Shown piece by piece: positions 5,606 to 8,120 of a DNA stretch of 8,120 nt. This stretch comes from DAOTVS01 sp034436375 (lineage in GTDB: Bacteria > Chloroflexota > Anaerolineae > SpSt-313): the NCBI GenBank assembly GCA_034436375.1, contig DAOTVS010000077.1, positions 1-8,120 of the forward strand. The letters run 5' to 3'. How positions within the stretch are numbered: position 1 is the first letter of the stretch; each line of letters begins with the position of its first letter. Under the pieces are notes generated by a model, which ran no database searches, was not told the origin of the DNA, and saw nothing but the letters and a program-made list of their open reading frames with translations. Both the position numbers and the translations under genes were made by a program.

Positions 5606-6442
5606 ATGAGACTCGGCGGACCGGTTTTCATCGAGAGCCAGGACCCCATGGCCTGGGTGGCTGCCCATCGGCAGTTGGGCTACAGCGCGGCCTACTGCCC
5701 GGTCGACAGCAAGGCAAGCGACGACGTGGTGCAGGCCTATGCCCGCGCGGCGCAGGCGGCCGATATCGTCATCGCCGAGGTCGGCGCCTGGAGCAACCCC
5801 ATGCATCCGGATGCGGGCAAACGCCGGCAGGCCCTGGCCTACTGTCAGGAGCAACTGGCCCTGGCCGACCGCATCGGCGCCCGCTGCTGCGTGAATATTG
5901 CCGGCGCTTGCGGCGAGCAGTGGGACGGTCCCTATGCCGAGAACCTGACCGATACGGCCTTTGAAGCGATTGTGGAGAGCGTGCGCGCCATCATTGATGC
6001 AGTGCGGCCCACCCGCACCTACTACACCCTCGAAACCATGCCCTGGATGTACCCCGACTCGGCCGAGAGCTACCTGCGCCTGCTCCGTGCCATCGATCGC
6101 CCCCGCTTTGCCGCGCACCTGGACCCGGTGAACCTGATCTGCAGCCCACAGCGCTATTTCGCCAACGGCGACCTGATCCGCGAGGGGTTTGAACTGCTCG
6201 GGCCCTATGTGCGAAGCTGCCATGGCAAGGATATCGCGCTCTCCGGGCGCCTCACGGTGCACCTCGACGAGGTCGTGGCGGGCCGCGGCGCGCTCGACTA
6301 TCGCGCCTATCTCGATGGCCTGAGTCGGCTCGACCCCGATACGCCCCTCATGCTCGAGCACCTGCACCAGCCCGAGGAATATGATGAGGCCGCCCGCTAC
6401 GTCCGCTCGGTTGCGGATGGTATGGGGCTGTCGTTCCGGTAG
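5606..6442 (+). CDS. TIM-barrel sugar isomerase/epimerase-like protein
   Basis: A 278-residue protein of the xylose isomerase-like TIM-barrel (AP endonuclease 2) superfamily, the fold of sugar and cyclitol isomerases, epimerases and dehydratases. The four metal-binding positions of this superfamily are recognisable: Glu143 (in LETMPW), Asp173 (in AHLDPVN), His206 (in SCHGKD) and Glu251 (in MLEHL). An additional Glu58 sits in an EVGAW strand. The length is typical and no signal peptide is seen, so the protein is cytoplasmic. The ATG at 5606 has AAGGAGATG just upstream, whereas the earlier in-frame ATG at 5561 has no good ribosome site. It follows the 4429 gene on the same strand, with the repeat at 5408-5543 between them, and converges on the Nudix gene. 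Sugar isomerisation or epimerisation is a family-level inference; a DNA-repair role is unlikely. Confidence 0.85.
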   Translation: MRLGGPVFIESQDPMAWVAAHRQLGYSAAYCPVDSKASDDVVQAYARAAQAADIVIAEVGAWSNPMHPDAGKRRQALAYCQEQLALADRIGARCCVNIAGACGEQWDGPYAENLTDTAFEAIVESVRAIIDAVRPTRTYYTLETMPWMYPDSAESYLRLLRAIDRPRFAAHLDPVNLICSPQRYFANGDLIREGFELLGPYVRSCHGKDIALSGRLTVHLDEVVAGRGALDYRAYLDGLSRLDPDTPLMLEHLHQPEEYDEAARYVRSVADGMGLSFR

Positions 6443-6464
6443 TTGGGAGGCCGCCGCTCAGTGT

Positions 6465-6492
6465 CGTAGTGACGGCTCAAGCCGTCACCACG
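6465..6492. terminator. Hairpin between convergent genes
   Basis: GTGACGGC (6469-6476) and GCCGTCAC (6481-6488) form a perfect 8-bp stem with a TCAA loop. After one A-C mismatch, three more pairs (6465-6467 with 6490-6492) extend it. It lies in the 68-bp gap where the isomerase-like gene and the Nudix gene converge, so it could end transcription from both sides. There is no clear T-run on either strand, so termination is only inferred. It may instead be a dispersed palindromic repeat. Confidence 0.5.
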
Positions 6493-6510
6493 CTGTGTTC
6501 CCCCAGCCCC

Positions 6511-7047
6511 CTATCCGTGCAGCAGCGCCAGCGCCATGATCGCCGCCCAGGCAAGCACCTTGAACTCGCCCTGCGCCAGCGCTGCCTGCACCTGTGAGCG
6601 CGTGAGCAACACAACTTCCTGCTCCTCCAGATCGTCGGCGTGAATCGCGCCCACGCGCTGCGCGCCCCGCGCCAGGAAAAAGGCGCCCGTTCCTGCCCCC
6701 CGGTTGCCGTCTACCGCATAGCGACCCAGGGGCAGCCATTCGGGCGCTTCATAGCCCGTCTCCTCGCGCAGCTCGCGCTGGGCCGCCGCCAGGGGCTCCT
6801 CGCCGGGCTCCAGGTAGCCCCCCACCGGCGCCAGCGATACGCCCTCGATGGCATACTTGGTCTGGCGAAAGCAGAGGTACAATCCCTCCGCCGTCACGGT
6901 CGCCACATTGACATAGTCCGGCGTGATCAGCCAGGGCCAATCCTCGATCACCCGGCCGTCGGGCAGCAGCACGCGGTGGCTCTCCACCCGCAGGTACTTG
7001 CCCTCGTCCAGGATCGTCCGCCGGCTCAGCGTCTTCCATGATTCCAT
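6511..7047 (-). CDS. Nudix hydrolase, ADP-ribose pyrophosphatase-like
   Basis: A 178-residue cytoplasmic Nudix hydrolase expected to cleave a nucleoside diphosphate linked to another moiety. The complete Nudix box runs from Gly77 to Tyr99: GYLEPGE, seven residues, then RELREETGY. Glu92, Glu95 and Glu96 are the magnesium-binding catalytic glutamates. The N-terminal part (WKTLSRRTILDEGKYLRVES, DGRVIEDWPWL) resembles the ADP-ribose/ADP-sugar pyrophosphatase branch, where an N-terminal domain aids dimerisation. The C-terminus is hydrophobic (VLAWAAIMALALLHG) but too short to call a membrane anchor with confidence. The ATG at 7047 lies 6 nt after GGAG. The ATG at 7053 abuts that site directly and is less likely. 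It follows the TerC gene on the same strand, separated by the ten-base repeat element at 7070-7143, and may share its transcript. Confidence 0.9.
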   Translation of the reverse strand: MESWKTLSRRTILDEGKYLRVESHRVLLPDGRVIEDWPWLITPDYVNVATVTAEGLYLCFRQTKYAIEGVSLAPVGGYLEPGEEPLAAAQRELREETGYEAPEWLPLGRYAVDGNRGAGTGAFFLARGAQRVGAIHADDLEEQEVVLLTRSQVQAALAQGEFKVLAWAAIMALALLHG

Positions 7048-7069
7048 CACCATCTCCAAGCACGGAGTT

Positions 7070-7143
7070 AACCGCAGATGAACGCAGATAGACACAGATA
7101 GGGGGCGATCTTTATCCGCGTTTATCTGCGTTCATCTGCGGTT
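7070..7143. repeat. Inverted repeat built from a ten-base unit
   Basis: The outer 21 bp of the arms (7070-7090 and 7123-7143) are exact reverse complements. Continuing inward over 34 bp (7070-7103 and 7110-7143), 29 positions match, leaving a 6-nt loop. Each arm is itself a tandem of a decamer ending in CGCAGAT: AACCGCAGAT, GAACGCAGAT, then the diverged AGACACAGAT. It lies 11 bp after the TerC stop and 22 bp before the Nudix start. From general knowledge, CGCAGATGAACGCAGAT-like repeats are widespread in environmental bacterial genomes. It would form a long hairpin in a TerC-Nudix transcript and could uncouple the two genes. Confidence 0.8.
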
Positions 7144-7154
7144 TCATTCCGTCC

Positions 7155-7904
7155 CTAACCTTTTTCATTTGCGTATGGGTTATGCAGGTGCACGGGTTTC
7201 GCTTGCGGCCCGCGCAGGCGCAGGTTGAGCATCTCCACGAACACCGAGAAGCCCATGGCAAAGTAGATGTAGCCCTTGGGGATCTCCAGCCCCAGCGATT
7301 CCGCGATGAGCGACACGCCGATCAACAGCAGGAAGCTCAGGGCCAGCATGCTCACCGTAGGGTGCTGGTTCACAAAGTCGCCAATGGGCCCCGAGGCGAA
7401 CATCATGATGCCCACGGCGATGATGACCGCGGCTGCCATCACCCAGACTGCCCGCGCCATGCCTATCGCAGTGATGACCGAGTCCAGAGAAAAGACAATG
7501 TCGAGCAGACCGATCTGCACCACCACCGCCATGAGCGAGGGCGCCGCCTTGATCGGGCCGAGGCCCTCGGTCCCCTCCAGCTTTTCGTGGATCTCCCGCG
7601 TCGCCTTGGCGATCAGGAACAGCCCCCCGCCCAGCAGGATCAGGTCGCGCCCCGAGACCTCTTGCCCCAAGACGGTAAAAAGGGGCTGCGTGAGCCGGCT
7701 AAGCCAGGCCAGCGAGACGAGCAGCAGGATGCGGGTCACCATGGCCAGGGCCAGGCCCAACCGTCGCCCCTGGCCCTGCTGGCTCGGCGGCAGCTTGCCG
7801 GCCAGGATGGTCAGGAAGACAATGTTGTCAATGCCCAGCACGATCTCCAGCACCGTCAGCGTGAGCAGGGCGATCCAGGTTTCGGGGTTGCCGAGTTGGG
7901 CCAT
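7155..7904 (-). CDS. TerC family integral membrane protein
   Basis: A 249-residue inner-membrane protein of the TerC family (Alx/YgdQ-like), with about seven predicted transmembrane helices. Family members have been linked to metal-ion (notably manganese) efflux and to tellurite resistance loci. The two pseudo-symmetric signature helices are present: TVLEIVLGIDNIVFLTILAG (residues 17-36, with Glu20 and Asp26) and IGLLDIVFSLDSVITAIG (131-148, with Asp135 and Asp141). The acidic residues are the expected ion-coordinating positions. The length is usual for the short subfamily that lacks CBS or transporter-associated domains. The ATG at 7904 is preceded by AAAGGAA at good spacing, so the in-frame ATGs at 7922 and 7928 are less likely. 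No ter operon partners are nearby, so a general metal-homeostasis role is more plausible than tellurite resistance. No convincing promoter was found upstream. Confidence 0.92.
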   Translation of the reverse strand: MAQLGNPETWIALLTLTVLEIVLGIDNIVFLTILAGKLPPSQQGQGRRLGLALAMVTRILLLVSLAWLSRLTQPLFTVLGQEVSGRDLILLGGGLFLIAKATREIHEKLEGTEGLGPIKAAPSLMAVVVQIGLLDIVFSLDSVITAIGMARAVWVMAAAVIIAVGIMMFASGPIGDFVNQHPTVSMLALSFLLLIGVSLIAESLGLEIPKGYIYFAMGFSVFVEMLNLRLRGPQAKPVHLHNPYANEKG

Positions 7905-8082
7905 GGCAGATGTTCCTTTCATTGGCACAGTCAGAAGACAAAAGGAACCAGGCGCCGTGTGCGCTTCATATAGTCAATGTAGTACTGCAACCGCACTTGA
8001 TCCAGCCGGCTCCCGGTAACAGCCGGCAAAGGTGCTGTGCGCCTGCCCGGCTCTGACCCGGGAGGGGGGATTGGGCGGGTTG
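7905..8082. other. Non-coding region upstream of the TerC gene
   Basis: No gene is seen here. The minus strand between 7960 and 7995 is relatively AT-rich (TTGACTATATG and TTGCAG occur), as expected of a promoter area for the leftward TerC gene, but no -35/-10 pair with proper spacing stands out. A 7-bp inverted repeat (8005-8011 with 8021-8027, 9-nt loop) is present. The manganese-sensing yybP-ykoY riboswitch that precedes some TerC genes was considered, but I could not recognise its conserved core. Confidence 0.35.
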
Positions 8083-8120
8083 CCTGCAGCCGGGCCGCCC
8101 GTTGGCGGCCCGGCTGCAGG
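8083..8120. terminator. Strong GC-rich hairpin at the right edge
   Basis: Arms 8083-8099 and 8104-8120 pair perfectly over 17 bp around a CGTT loop, and the second arm ends exactly at the window edge. The stem is almost all G-C. It may be a terminator of a gene lying to the right, or a dispersed palindrome. The T-run test cannot be done for the rightward direction because the window ends, and leftward no T-run follows. Confidence 0.5.

Noticed and set aside
7182..8019. Two overlapping plus-strand open frames of about 250 codons opposite the TerC gene
   Set aside because: The minus strand encodes a full TerC protein with a ribosome site. The opposite products are low-complexity His/Gln/Arg-rich or Ser/Thr/Arg-rich.
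7905..8120. yybP-ykoY manganese riboswitch upstream of the TerC gene
   Set aside because: This class precedes some TerC genes, but no conserved core could be recognised on the minus strand here. A covariance-model search would settle it.
1..8120. CRISPR array, tRNA or rRNA genes, transposase
   Set aside because: No regularly spaced direct repeats of 24-40 bp, no cloverleaf with a TTCRANNC-type arm, no rRNA segments and no transposase-like protein were found on reading both strands by eye.

Overview
The window is GC-rich (about 60-65% by eye) bacterial chromosomal DNA with seven recognisable protein genes, short intergenic gaps and many small inverted repeats between genes. The gene families, high-GC third positions and abundance of palindromic intergenic repeats would fit an environmental Chloroflexota-type (Anaerolineae-like) bacterium. 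That assignment is inference: no marker gene or rRNA is present.

Layout. Positions 1-131 hold no secure gene. Three genes then read leftward: a LarA-family nickel-pincer racemase/epimerase (132-1493), a small DUF4404 protein (1541-1810) and a GH5 cellulase-type lipoprotein (1958-3025). A 300-bp divergent spacer (3026-3325) carries a perfect 24-bp hairpin between two outward-facing promoter candidates. Rightward follow an EamA/DMT-type transporter (3326-4237), an unrecognised 324-residue protein with deacetylase-like features (4429-5403) and a TIM-barrel sugar isomerase/epimerase-like protein (5606-6442). A hairpin at 6465-6492 separates this rightward block from two leftward genes: a Nudix hydrolase (6511-7047) and a TerC-family membrane protein (7155-7904). 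The last 216 bp hold no gene and end in a strong hairpin.

How the genes may work together. The GH5 lipoprotein would cut a beta-glycan outside the membrane. The EamA permease could move a small metabolite. The 4429 protein and the TIM-barrel protein form a same-strand pair suggestive of carbohydrate conversion, and the LarA homologue may epimerise a hydroxy or sugar acid. Substrates cannot be read from sequence. Nudix and TerC look like unrelated housekeeping genes.

The most unusual content is non-coding. Two elements of 135 and 136 bp (1833-1967 and 5408-5543) share the same architecture: terminal inverted repeats made of three heptamers of form TRAWNNG followed by TRAGG. Because 7 is not a multiple of 3, the leading TRA of successive heptamers puts stop codons in all three frames for anything reading in from either end. 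In both cases an adjacent gene ends on such a heptamer. A third element (7070-7143) uses a ten-base unit instead. A double palindrome lies in the predicted leader of the 4429 gene.
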